DNA from: an uncultured Candidatus Melainabacteria bacterium
Lineage (GTDB): Bacteria; Cyanobacteriota; Vampirovibrionia; Gastranaerophilales; Gastranaerophilaceae
Direction of reading: 5' to 3'
Length of the DNA stretch: 33,708 bases
NCBI GenBank assembly: GCA_934754855.1
Contig: CAKVJR010000005.1
Span: forward strand, 1 to 33,708
Position numbers and translations under genes: made by a program. Position 1 is the first letter of the stretch. Every line of letters begins with the position of its first letter. Under the pieces are notes generated by a model that made no database searches, was not told the DNA's origin, and was given only the letters and a program-made list of their open reading frames with translations. Positions 12,001 through 16,386 of this stretch are shown here, piece by piece.

Positions 12001-13552
12001 CATTCAATGTCGAATTGGCATTCATTGTAACGTATGAGCCGTTTTTTTGATTATATTCGTCAACAAATACCTGACCTGTCATCCATTCGTTAGACGGTTT
12101 AGAGCCGGCTGTAATTTCCGCAATTGAATTTTCTTTAATATTAAGAGTACCCACATTGTTATTATTTTTGTGGTTAATATTGTCGAAAACAACTTTATTT
12201 GAACCTAAAGAAGAAACATTGATTGTTGAACCTTCTGAAAGTTCAATGTTGTTTTTAGTTTTAGCCGACGAACTTTTGAACTCAATATTTGATTCTTTTG
12301 CATTCAATTTGAACTCAGAATTTTCGCCGATTGAGAATGTCGTTTCATCAAATACAACACCGCTTCCCGTTGTGTCAGTACCTGCAACAATAGCCAATTT
12401 AGAATCATCTTTAACGGTGACATTTGCATTAGAAGATTTTGAACCGCCTTTTATTTGCAATTGGTTCAAATCGCCCTCAAATGTGATGTTATCACCACCT
12501 GATACAAAAGTAATTGTTCCATATTCGCCTGATTTACCTTTGATAATTGTGTTCGTAAATTGACCTTTGTTAATTCCCATTTGGTCAGTGTTGATAACAG
12601 AAGCCTCAGTTCCTGCCGAACCGATGATAATTTCACCGTTACCCGTAATAGTTGAAGCACTGATATTGTTTGCTTTAACTGTTGAACCTGCTCCGATATC
12701 CAATGTGTCATTAACGGTCAATGTACCTGATTTTGAATAACCGCTCGCATCATCACCAACCAAATCAATCGACGAAACACTTACTAATTTAACATTGTCT
12801 GCCGTAATTGTATCTGCATTTGCAGAAGAATTTGTAAGATTGATAGAGCCTGCCGTAATTTTACCGGTATTAACACCGCCAACCATATTTCTTGCATCAA
12901 TTACAGACTGATTTGATGCAGATAATGCTGTTGTAACATACAATTCAGCAACCTGTGCAACACTGAAATTTGAAACATTCACAATGTTTGATGAAATTTT
13001 GTTGGCAGTAAGGGTTGAAGCATTAATATTGCTGCCGCTGACTGTAATTGAATTGATTTCACCGGTTTGATTAATTGTAAATGTCGAACCGTTTGTTAAA
13101 GATAACTCTTTCGCAGTTACAGAATTTGCCGTGAAAGCAGAAGTGTTTGCGAAAATTAATGAACCTGTACCTTTAATATCACTGAAATTATAATTTCCGC
13201 TTCTGCCGTTCTTTAATTTCGTACCTTCCAAGTAAAGTTCGTTGTTGATTGTAAAGGTATTACCGTTGTTAATACTCAAAGTCAAACTGCCGTTTGAGTT
13301 TGTGAAACTAAGAATTTCACCGGATAAAACTCTGTTGCCGTCAGCAACAAAACGGACATCTTCGTTCGTAGAAGTATGACTTGTCGTCGTCGTGATATCA
13401 GACTTAATAACACCGTCTTGCTTATCATTATCGGTCTTCGTCATATATTCGTCTAACGATGTCTCATCAGTAACGTCATACGCCATTACAGGTGATACAG
13501 AAAACATCGTCATTGCCGACAAAAAAGAACCCAAAATCTTCTTAAAATTCAT
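1..13552 (-). CDS. Giant autotransporter-like adhesin with Pmp-type GGAIYN repeats (C-terminus beyond window)
   Basis: One frame stays open from the ATG at 13552-13550 to the left edge, giving at least 4,517 residues with no stop. The start has an AGGAAG ribosome site six bases upstream and a signal peptide (MNFKKILG, a hydrophobic core, cleavage probably after VMA at residue 24). The mature protein is rich in N, S, T, G and D with almost no cysteine (I saw one), as expected for a secreted beta-helix. Residues 25-867 are irregular beta-helix-like sequence. Residues 868-2097 carry about 30 GGAIYN-type motifs alternating with FxxN, as in chlamydial Pmp proteins. Residues about 2750-4000 carry a second repeat family of the TNPALxVxxGxA type. 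The last 150 visible residues (VTGDYTV..., then VGGFLTQVQTYDTAFDNLD) look like the linker before an autotransporter beta-barrel, which would lie outside the window. Likely role: surface adhesion or cell-cell contact. This is family-level inference; no ligand can be named. Confidence 0.88.
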   Translation of the reverse strand, partial: MNFKKILGSFLSAMTMFSVSPVMAYDVTDETSLDEYMTKTDNDKQDGVIKSDITTTTSHTSTNEDVRFVADGNRVLSGEILSFTNSNGSLTLSINNGNTFTINNELYLEGTKLKNGRSGNYNFSDIKGTGSLIFANTSAFTANSVTAKELSLTNGSTFTINQTGEINSITVSGSNINASTLTANKISSNIVNVSNFSVAQVAELYVTTALSASNQSVIDARNMVGGVNTGKITAGSINLTNSSANADTITADNVKLVSVSSIDLVGDDASGYSKSGTLTVNDTLDIGAGSTVKANNISASTITGNGEIIIGSAGTEASVINTDQMGINKGQFTNTIIKGKSGEYGTITFVSGGDNITFEGDLNQLQIKGGSKSSNANVTVKDDSKLAIVAGTDTTGSGVVFDETTFSIGENSEFKLNAKESNIEFKSSSAKTKNNIELSEGSTINVSSLGSNKVVFDNINHKNNNNVGTLNIKENSIAEITAGSKPSNEWMTGQVFVDEYNQKNGSYVTMNANSTLNANTITLDQNSTLKLVNVANGTSYGVEKDGVLANSAFSADSSRIQSSGKSKLYSKGTFDIKSSTIAVDDGTLSIGATGKDDGTGNIVGINIDKDSTINLDGELRIFGDDNATHNIEATFTSGNSGVLRKVGKSKLVLGGRDSLIEIQTVKLGIDKDVTSTTSSSAETVVGSGNVTIKSDISSNKFLVAGKTNVQLERGVTIGNGKDGSEIRFQNNSVYDPNQKDSLSVLVMEKNSTLTADKIELSVDFADLKGGVIGGKEEDTTLTTSEIIFGDKARINLYDGDVKIHVANATTGGFKSQGSKINITGKGSLVFDDAIGSQAHWTISNGSTQSFKEGSWFDGVRMKDGLNHGGVFYNSGTVIIDNNTTIGFSDKNPMGKHEENFAKEQGGAVYNTNFFGMYPGRTSTGVTFENNRSTSHECKDYGSYQSTAIYEYFGEGGAIYNEGSTIKDAIISLGHKTTFRDNAANVAGGAIYNYAYDGQNAYNGYKAVSIGDSSLFELNQAGYQGGAIYTKVGNAENLDGTVLLGKKAAFVNNVVGLDVQKSTVSQNLVYFYKSEGGAAYVDKGATLEIGAHSGFYKNFASYSGSALSNKGTIIFNDDGQIGNEALENGKIVAGAVTFVGGGRADETKEDITSGSTVKTGNIFYTHQGGAIYNNSGKFGTRMSDGTIKDGLYNASFDGNRALFGGAIYNYSDATNPQTLVIDNSTFTGNSANRGVAIFDDPNASGKNTEEVNSSGGAIYNAGRNTSYKLEFDDVKGYYPAETIVNVNGGSKLAVSSSTFENNSAANRAGAIYNDILSEIELSSSKFNQNQASQGGAIYNTGKETVNGTEYIGAKILTKLGEKGEKIVFNENTATRQFRENNPNNDQTSLSDEYLGGALYNAGTIKQKDSTSVYDNEIIGMDFTGNSAGAGVGKDPAKDTIGRGGAFYNASSGTTNVENSKFENNFTYAYNKEQDTTINSYKAEGGAIYNEKGELIIGDGAKFINNGRDKDNIEEIKTGKGGAIFNADGAKTVINSKTAEFYGNAATAKGGAIYNAANGELVVKNGSSIGVADEVANKAEYGGGIFNAGKLTMEEGTSLVNNTASSGGGMYIEKGSSVNADADGVNHLSKVTFDSNTADHGAGLYVDEGIDIVLDNVTFKGNSTTGLGSAFYNEGKLTLGENNTFFNNSGSLIGNSGELIFTKGFELDGTKKGNEGNTSFITNEGDGIVKITTENGKSLVITGVGDGSANGAALSLLDDSSITTDSEANTLKNATFTKNKGKNGGAVYKESTVDLKIDKTTFDGNTATEKGGAIYNGKGKLTIGADTVFTNNGAVNGGDIYNANGATISFAQGFKGFSGANSKNYATGNGGAISNDGIMNIYYDEANNTESITFSNQGKDINTGNGGALHLGAKAIIKTNDVSKTSSGYDVGYLKNGVFENNSASKGGALFNESNLVIEDTKFSGNKSGTAGGAIYNKGNVIDGRDYGILDIIVDGNNTIYDNKSDGIGGAIYNENGTVNIVAKTGKVTTISGNTATNKGGIVASDGGVINVGGNIKFSNNSTISSGSTGGVFNIANGTLNLDTTDGDIIFENNAAAKGSAIYLENGSTINFKGTDEHEITFSKTQTVASDSSSNKMNVLGGNINFESSLGDFTGQFTQTGGTVTVANNFMNLKGTHNEVTGGTFILTEGAKLAATSDTEGNLLNINGATIRFENNSVSKITDLSDVLYQYKDSSKNPFSTAGNKLTYSSGSGDSKVDAKIGLSDAKLDLALKQNFVDVVDEATGEKFKKNSGEYTLVLNGGADKNIDIAKDGKHAVSDLVVGDAVQIATDIKISNGGKVSLEGAGLSKDVSKIELSNGGQLNIFNDSYEKTVDGVLIKYNTDLTFYGELIGDATSKVYKGYKTSPLEDGLAGRAKLTFAKGSSAENYMGSYIQNAGTLEFEDGSIYFNHANSQVSYIEDAKLILNDGVIYTGNTTINFDGKGGKFVLGSATDINMTNPNEKIKFDAKDKNNNTVHNEVILGKDTTIQVTHGETDVDASDEIISIGKNNAFSGIIIGGEEDKNDQINIKVSTEGIEGKDTTFNVEENGKLGFGDVNFVDSAGNDVTGTYSPTVILDKNSEFYLVSGRNNDFSNLNLSTKATEWSKESGSLIKENASKTTLTGAKTDLSGFHGTITIKNGQIALGEDIAEDKKFADDTRFDLSKLANGATVIVENITQGEDMTLINGIGNEIIGTPTGDENYKLSIKNNKGSIIFTKDGSTAYTPDIDVKNGSLLQMEAKGNIEVGDVNVISKFSEISGDKQESAAGLKSEGKITTGEINVIGATKSGVSANSTLILDAGGDITTGDNNVTVKLGSFQATSTNGSITLGDSTDTTNPALSVINGTAYIEAGDNLKINGDVIANGADRADALLALKATNDITAGDITASDLADMYIRSENRDIGLGNVTLTNVAVKTLDSTTEQHASVILADNGAITVKNITLTDMATNPTYIQAKEDISAGKITLDNASINMISKEGSITATGNVKVTDSKLEMGALGGTLTFGDATDVTNSALDVANGTATIVAKGDIKGNGNIKVKDSDLTIKSDEGKVTFGEVTDTTNPALSVVNGSAYVVAKDALTVNGDVLLDSLTNNSLINGSSISMGSLTSTNNADRNIAVGALSDKLSILGDVTVSDTKMLQISGANGIDIKATGTKKGDVTVTDSKFAAIADTGNINIDGNLSVDNSIASIVVRDSGTGDITIGNNSAITPALSVTDGSVFISSEGVTTIKGDVLMNNLADLAYISGNSVDIKGDVSIKNSEYASTIYAQDGNLTLGALDVVNNIDPNGKNAKTTIASNGGDIIAKGKLNVEDADIWVSANGAMKIASDTDGTGTALKVKGGKAEIFAQDDLDINGDIEITEMTDKSSIRGGTVSTGKINIHDNEKAMEIVSTVGNISTKDISVKDNNGELTNIQAKGGITTNNGNVDVANSNLQLIAQDGDVNLGTGTITVDNSTTIISATNGGIISGNIKVSDTAAGNIPTELGMAAKDGSIKTGNIDLSDNVVLKQITSKTAGSTAATDITNGNIKIADNAKYQANSAGNYTAGNITANVAAGSESLVTISAIGNISIEDVIAANLSDLYIRSKEGDIMAGDIDLTNIAVKTIDSDTHASVILAENGAITVKDITLTDMATNPTYIQAKNDLSSGSISLKKADANIISTDGNVTASGNVKADTSNIIMSAGGALTFGDASDLTNPALKVNDGSATILAKNDITANGNIDVSKADLIIHSEEGGVTLGEETDLTNPALKVANGSAKISADEGALIIKGDVDMTAITADALMQGKSVAMENLKLYDNTKDSVINATEGDVSIKSITLTNNKETVDGKTTNKTITINATDGSINVDKDIIVSSSNLNMLADNGIKGNNLTVSDSVSGDSSNPTFGTILNAENGDVALNKVSVNNAMAAIQSSAGNVNIKDSLTVTTDSETASQAYVIAENGKVSIGEGVTSSTSGVDTGIISAGENSNVTVVGNDVKLGNATTKTAINAGINSTVQIQSINNVDAANTKVVAMGSTVGIYGAEGNVSIDGITSQMSKVAVNAGKKLNVKGSVNSTGSLLSLIGLEETHIGGSVNATDSSSTIGSNGDVTFDKNVSFKNTVLTSGNSNVDLQVGSISTALTASGTSNTSDETTVANNDTPNLDVNKLIGTIQGKVKDIEEYNSTIEGKNVTVKGSLNATNDLLAIGHSRAVEKLEVNGDTTLDNSVVMINSSGDVVTNGLKAKDAFVFINAKDIKAKDINTSVSDSSKFISYLETANEKFAVDNNMTMKNTILNSKYTTNIAVGGAGDFNTTVLNIPNANAQFGSLKTENTMVSLQNNQANNTISVTGDYTVAGDNLFYMDFDPATGAYDRVHVGGAIAGADGATITVNSHLVSKGDGANGYQVYDVFHGDKGVNGVTFGLQGETSYSTALANYQMQSLGSGKYAFKRTGYTPTALATPVAVQVGGFLTQVQTYDTAFDNLDMVMMLPMTAYAPNRYAVEDE
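2020..2775 (-). repeat. Long internal duplication of the adhesin, copy B
   Basis: Second copy of the module at 4080-4830, with the same order of landmarks (LYIRS, HASVILAENGAITVK, TLTDMATNPTYIQAK, two TNPALKV repeats). The copies differ by one-codon indels, so the offset changes from 2,058 to 2,055 bases along the segment. Confidence 0.8.
2135..4975 (-). repeat. Seven dispersed TNPAL-type repeats in the adhesin
   Basis: A repeat of about 32 residues with the pattern G-x-x-[TS]-D-x-TNPALxV-x-[NG]G-[ST]-A-x-[IV]-x-A-x-x-x-[NG]G[DN][IV] occurs near 4866-4975, 4340-4450, 4190-4295, 3745-3845, 3370-3470, 2280-2390 and 2135-2235. Two pairs belong to the long duplication. It probably forms regular beta-helix coils like those of large bacterial adhesins. 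The boundaries are approximate. Confidence 0.7.
4080..4830 (-). repeat. Long internal duplication of the adhesin, copy A
   Basis: This segment and 2020-2775 encode clearly homologous stretches of about 215-250 residues, offset by 2,055-2,058 bases with small in-frame indels. Shared landmarks in order are a D-I-T-A-x-D/I-E-D segment, LYIRS/MYIRS, HASVILA-NGAITVK, the exactly conserved TLTDMATNPTYIQAK, and two TNPAL-type repeats. Around TLTDMATNPTYIQAK the DNA is also nearly identical, suggesting a fairly recent duplication or gene conversion. Confidence 0.8.
7235..10951 (-). repeat. GGAIYN / Pmp-like repeat array inside the giant adhesin
   Basis: About 30 copies of GG[AGV][IVLF][YF]N or close variants occur between residues 868 and 2097, spaced roughly 25-60 residues apart, each usually preceded by F-x-N-N. 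This is the chlamydial polymorphic outer membrane protein pattern (GGAI plus FxxN), which folds as beta-helix rungs. At DNA level many copies share an 18-base core such as the reverse complement of GTTATAAATCGCACCGCC, so the region is prone to recombination and assembly error. Every copy I checked lies in the single adhesin frame. Confidence 0.85.
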
Positions 13553-13636
13553 GTTTATCTTCCTATGAGTAGTTAGTTTAGTAATACTTACACGTGATAC
13601 CGTCAGACATACGGATTCTCACATATTGCTCCGTCT

Positions 13637-13664
13637 ATTATAGCATTTTGATAAACAATATAAA
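13637..13664 (-). promoter_or_regulatory. Candidate promoter of the giant adhesin
   Basis: On the minus strand TTTATA (13664-13659), a 16-base spacer and a perfect TATAAT (13642-13637) point at the adhesin start. The leader would be about 77 bases, ending in AGGAAG. The -35 match is only 4 of 6. Confidence 0.55.
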
Positions 13665-13907
13665 TATAGAGGAATTTTTTTAGTACATACATAAAGAGGA
13701 GCAAGCATAATACGACACCCTTAATTACATATATCATCTGAATTTCAAATAATATTTGTCTTTTGTAACAATTTTCGACGCCAATAGTTGTCACCACAAA
13801 AAATTAAAATTTTCGTTAACATTTCTTAACTGTAAACCATTTATTGACAAGTAAAAAAGGGCAAATTTTACAAAAAATCACCGAAAAAATTTATTATAAA
13901 AAAATGC

Positions 13908-13935
13908 TTGCATTTTATTTTTGAGCATGTATAAT
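13908..13935 (+). promoter_or_regulatory. Promoter of tRNA-Val
   Basis: TTGCAT (13908-13913), 16-base spacer, TATAAT (13930-13935). Transcription would start around 13942, a few bases before the mature tRNA 5' end at 13948. Confidence 0.7.
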
Positions 13936-13947
13936 TAGATTATGCAA

Positions 13948-14023
13948 GGGCGTTTAGCTCAGTTGGTAGAGCGCCTCCCTTACAAGGAGGATGTCGGGAG
14001 TTCAAGCCTCTCAACGCCCACCA
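13948..14023 (+). tRNA. tRNA-Val (anticodon UAC)
   Basis: A 76-base cloverleaf can be drawn. The acceptor stem GGGCGTT pairs with AACGCCC. The D arm is GCTC/GAGC, and the anticodon stem CCTCC/GGAGG encloses the loop CTTACAA, giving anticodon TAC (valine, codon GUA). The T arm is GGGAG-TTCAAGC-CTCTC with one G-U pair. The discriminator is A and CCA is encoded in the DNA. It stands alone with its own promoter and terminator. Confidence 0.96.
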
Positions 14024-14025
14024 TT

Positions 14026-14052
14026 AAAACCACTCAACAGAGTGGTTTTTTT
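14026..14052 (+). terminator. Rho-independent terminator after tRNA-Val
   Basis: A perfect 10-bp stem AAAACCACTC / GAGTGGTTTT with an AACA loop, followed by a run of T, three bases after the tRNA CCA end. Confidence 0.9.
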
Positions 14053-14072
14053 ATTGCAAAATTTTCAAATAA

Positions 14073-14100
14073 AAAACGGGCACATTTCTGTGTCCGTTTT
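14073..14100 (-). terminator. Terminator of the rubrerythrin gene, possibly bidirectional
   Basis: A 12-bp stem AAAACGGGCACA / TGTGTCCGTTTT with one G-U pair and a TTTC loop. On the minus strand it is followed by T-rich sequence. It sits 22 bases beyond the rubrerythrin stop codon and could also stop leftover plus-strand transcription. Confidence 0.8.
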
Positions 14101-14121
14101 ATTTATATTTGGTTAAATCAA

Positions 14122-14670
14122 TTAGTTAAAATATCTTTTTAACAAACCGTCAAAACCTTTACCGTGGCGTGCTTCATCTTTTGCCATTTCGTGAACAGTA
14201 TCATGTACAGCATCAAGACCGAGTTCTTTCGCTCTTTTTGCGATGTCCATTTTACCTGCACAAGCACCACATTCTGCTTCTGCTCTCATTTCGAGGTTTT
14301 TCTTTGTTGAATCAGTCAAAACTTCGCCTAATAATTCAGCAAATTTTGCAGCATGTTCTGCTTCTTCAAAAGCATATCTCTTAAATGCGTCTGCTATTTC
14401 AGGATAACCTTCTCTTTCTGCTTGTCTTGACATTGCAAGATACATACCGACTTCGGTGCATTCGCCGTTGAAGTTGTCACGCAAACCTTGTAAAACTTCA
14501 GCGTCAACATCTTTTGCAACACCGACAACATGTTCTGTCACATATACTTTTTCAGCCGTTTCATCAACTTTATTAAATTTTGATGCGGGAACACCACATT
14601 GAGGGCATTTTGCAGGTGCTTCATCACCTTCATAAACATAACCACATACTGAACATATAAATTTTGCCAT
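14122..14670 (-). CDS. rbr: Reverse rubrerythrin (NADH peroxidase type)
   Basis: A cytoplasmic non-haem iron protein expected to reduce hydrogen peroxide (and possibly oxygen) to water, protecting an anaerobe from oxidative stress. Its 182 residues start with a rubredoxin-like domain (Cys6, Cys9, Cys22, Cys25), followed by a ferritin-like diiron four-helix domain. Likely iron ligands include Glu70/Glu73, the EEAEH segment at 102-106, and Glu161 with DEARH at 165-169. The rubredoxin-first order is that of reverse rubrerythrins of clostridial type, opposite to classical rubrerythrin. An additional CxxC at 134-137 (ECGAC) lies between the diiron half-sites. The start has a strong AGGAGG six bases upstream. 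The gene is monocistronic, bounded by a promoter-like site and a terminator. Confidence 0.95.
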   Translation of the reverse strand: MAKFICSVCGYVYEGDEAPAKCPQCGVPASKFNKVDETAEKVYVTEHVVGVAKDVDAEVLQGLRDNFNGECTEVGMYLAMSRQAEREGYPEIADAFKRYAFEEAEHAAKFAELLGEVLTDSTKKNLEMRAEAECGACAGKMDIAKRAKELGLDAVHDTVHEMAKDEARHGKGFDGLLKRYFN

Positions 14671-14700
14671 AATTGTCCTCCTCTTGACTTTCTTTAAATA

Positions 14701-14728
14701 AGGTTAGCATAAAAAAATAACTTGTAAA
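14701..14728 (-). promoter_or_regulatory. Candidate promoter of rubrerythrin
   Basis: On the minus strand TTTACA (14728-14723), 16-base spacer, TAACCT (14706-14701) preceded by TGC as an extended -10. It lies directly after the prmC stop codon, so rubrerythrin can be transcribed separately. No peroxide- or redox-regulator site was recognised. Confidence 0.45.
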
Positions 14729-14731
14729 GCA

Positions 14732-15568
14732 TTATTTAAAATTAGCAAAAACGACTCTGTTTATTGAATCACAATCTTGTGTAAACCCTATGTTGACATA
14801 ACCGTTTTTCTCAAAAATCTCATAGACATCATACCCTTGATTAAATCCGACTTCAAACGCAAGAAGTGCATTGTGGTTAAGATAATTTTTTGCTTCATTA
14901 ATGATTTTTTTATAGAAGAAAAGACCGTTATCCTCTGCAAATAAAGCAGAATGGGGTTCAAAATCATGAACATCTTTTTGTATTTCCATTGAAAAAGGTA
15001 TGTAGGGCGGGTTTGACACGATAATGTCAAACATATCTTGCACCTTTGAAAAAACATCGGATTTGAAGAAATTAATTTTCTTTAAAACATTGTAATGACG
15101 AGCATTTTCAACCGCAGTGTCAAGTGTTTCCTGACAGATATCGACAGCCGACACTTCAGCATTTTGATAATACATCGCAAGTTCAATCGCAATGCACCCT
15201 GAACCTGTACCAATATCTATAATTTTTAATTTTTTCTCTTGAGAAAACTCTTTTTGGCACCTGTCAACCAAAAATTCTGTTTCAGGACGGGGGATTAAGG
15301 TATTTTCATTAACAGAATAAATATGCCCCGCAAAATATGCTTTTCCGATAATTTGTTGTATCGGTTTATTTGTTTCAGTACGAATTTTCAAGACTTCACA
15401 AATTTTTTCATCATCATCGGAAGATATTTTTTTGCCAAGTAAAATATCCATCGAAGATAGCCCCGTCAACATTTCAATGACAAAATCAATTTCCGAAGAA
15501 ATATCATAATCCGAGAGAGGCATGCCATCGTAATATTTTTTGTATTTTTGTTTTTGGTTAATCATCAA
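14732..15568 (-). CDS. prmC: Peptide chain release factor N5-glutamine methyltransferase PrmC
   Basis: Methylates the glutamine of the GGQ motif in release factors RF1 and RF2, using S-adenosylmethionine, which makes termination efficient. The 278 residues have the family layout: a helical N-terminal domain, the PRPETE motif at 93-98, the SAM-binding DIGTGSG at 118-124, and the catalytic NPPY at 186-189. Length is normal. The start (ATG ATG, residues MM) overlaps the end of the upstream gene by about 11 bases, so the two are probably translationally coupled. In many bacteria prmC follows prfA; here it follows two small genes of unknown function. Confidence 0.95.
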   Translation of the reverse strand: MMINQKQKYKKYYDGMPLSDYDISSEIDFVIEMLTGLSSMDILLGKKISSDDDEKICEVLKIRTETNKPIQQIIGKAYFAGHIYSVNENTLIPRPETEFLVDRCQKEFSQEKKLKIIDIGTGSGCIAIELAMYYQNAEVSAVDICQETLDTAVENARHYNVLKKINFFKSDVFSKVQDMFDIIVSNPPYIPFSMEIQKDVHDFEPHSALFAEDNGLFFYKKIINEAKNYLNHNALLAFEVGFNQGYDVYEIFEKNGYVNIGFTQDCDSINRVVFANFK

Positions 15569-16052
15569 TATCTTTATCTTCCAATAAATTTGCTATCATA
15601 TTCTTCAAATCAAGTTTGGATTTTTCCGCTAAATTTTCTTTTTGTATTTTTTTCTTTTCACAAAGAGCATTATAGTACAAAATCTGCTTACGAGTAGGTT
15701 TTTCGTGTGACTGTCGCCATTCGGTTGCTTTTTTGCGTGCAATTTTTGCCAACTCTTTTTGCTTTTCAATATAAGGCTTTTGAGCCTCTTTGTAAACCAA
15801 TTGTTGCAGGGTATTTTTTATTAAATTTTTGATATCTTTTTCAAACTTCTCGTTATCCAAATATTCTTTTATCCAAGGATATTTCGGATAATTAATAGAG
15901 AAATCGTACTCAATTTCCTCTAAAAATTCATAATAGATATCATCAGCAGAAGATGTATGATGTTTTTTAACAAAACTTTTAACATAAGAAATCAGCGAGG
16001 ATTTTTGAATCTTCGTGAGTGAATCGAGAACCAAAAAATTCGACCTGAACAT
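15558..16052 (-). CDS. Hypothetical basic protein, cotranscribed with prmC
   Basis: 164 residues, not recognised. It is lysine-rich and predicted mostly helical, with no signal peptide or membrane segment, so probably cytoplasmic. A segment at 118-131 (KPTRKQILYYNALC) resembles the short P-T-x-K-Q-x-x-Y-x-x-x-LC motif seen in several unrelated small bacterial domains; this resemblance is from memory and weak. Residues 86-150 are charged and could form a coiled coil. The start codon shares one base with the stop of the 57-residue upstream gene (TAATG), and its own stop region overlaps the prmC start, so all three form one operon. Confidence 0.7.
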   Translation of the reverse strand: MFRSNFLVLDSLTKIQKSSLISYVKSFVKKHHTSSADDIYYEFLEEIEYDFSINYPKYPWIKEYLDNEKFEKDIKNLIKNTLQQLVYKEAQKPYIEKQKELAKIARKKATEWRQSHEKPTRKQILYYNALCEKKKIQKENLAEKSKLDLKNMIANLLEDKDIDD

Positions 16053-16225
16053 TAATCAAACAAGTCAGCCACTGAAAATTTGTGGACATTATTTTTAACA
16101 CTTATGACAAATTGTTTTTTCATAATAGGGTTTGAATGATGCTTCGCCGCAGGATTTTTGACAGTGTCAACCTGTTCTTGCGGTTTAATAAATGGAGTAA
16201 TATCTATTATGTTTTTTTCGTTCAT
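16052..16225 (-). CDS. Small protein (57 residues), first gene of the prmC operon
   Basis: A short frame starting MNEKNIIDITPF and ending VADLFD, not recognised. Reality is supported by its tight TAATG overlap with the next gene and by a perfect TATAAT only seven bases before its ATG. The C-terminal third (MKKQFVISVKNNVHKFSVADLFD, residues 35-57) looks like a beta-strand plus amphipathic segment; the N-terminal half looks disordered. No Shine-Dalgarno sequence is present, and the promoter position predicts a leaderless mRNA. No function can be proposed from sequence alone. Confidence 0.65.
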   Translation of the reverse strand: MNEKNIIDITPFIKPQEQVDTVKNPAAKHHSNPIMKKQFVISVKNNVHKFSVADLFD

Positions 16226-16232
16226 AGTTTTT

Positions 16233-16238
16233 ATTATA
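16233..16238 (-). promoter_or_regulatory. -10 box giving a leaderless mRNA for the prmC operon
   Basis: A perfect TATAAT lies at 16238-16233 on the minus strand, with seven bases between it and the ATG at 16225. Transcription would begin at or next to the A of the ATG. The -35 (TATGCA at 17-base spacing) is a poor match. Confidence 0.55.
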
Positions 16239-16331
16239 CACCGATTTATTTATTTTGCATACTACATGTTTATTAAAACAAAAAGCGACAATTTTTTGCC
16301 CATAAATTCAAAATACAACATTAATATCAAA

Positions 16332-16360
16332 ATGACAAAAAGCGAAAAACATGCTAAAAT
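16332..16360 (+). promoter_or_regulatory. Promoter of the S41 protease gene
   Basis: ATGACA (16332-16337), 17-base spacer, TAAAAT (16355-16360), each 5 of 6 to consensus. The predicted transcript start near 16367 lies after the upstream in-frame ATG at 16351, which supports the later start at 16387. Confidence 0.7.
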
Positions 16361-16386
16361 TAACGAAGAATTTATCGGGAGTATTT

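Larger units (their letters stand above)
13553..13947. other. Divergent intergenic region between adhesin and tRNA-Val
   Basis: A 395-base, very AT-rich stretch containing a minus-strand promoter for the adhesin (13637-13664) and a plus-strand promoter for tRNA-Val (13908-13935). Between them I see only A/T runs, including an AAAATT-AA-AATTTT palindrome near 13800-13815 that could act as an UP-element-like sequence. No coding sequence with a ribosome site and no strong hairpin was found. Confidence 0.6.

Noticed and set aside
480..12563. Many plus-strand open frames, up to 288 codons, across the adhesin region
   Set aside because: They are antisense to the continuous minus-strand frame, have no ribosome sites, and their hydrophobic, proline- and serine-rich composition is what reversed Asn/Thr/Gly-rich repeats give.
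8872..12711. Minus-strand frames near 8872-9066, 9373-9660, 11737-11955 and 12466-12711
   Set aside because: They lie in a different frame from the adhesin and read as out-of-frame translations of its repeats (Gln/Lys/Leu-rich), with no start signals.
13603..13797. 64-codon minus-strand frame in the intergenic region
   Set aside because: Starts with GTG without a ribosome site and runs across the adhesin promoter; composition is that of random AT-rich DNA.
13948..14060. tRNA-Val as an integration site for a genomic island carrying the adhesin
   Set aside because: No integrase, direct repeat of the tRNA 3' end, or other mobile gene is visible in the window.
13942..14142. 66-codon plus-strand frame
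   Set aside because: It overlaps the tRNA-Val gene and its terminator completely.
16351..16386. Longer N-terminus for the S41 protease (ATG at 16351)
   Set aside because: This ATG falls within the promoter -10 region, and the ATG at 16387 has a ribosome site and starts a good membrane anchor.
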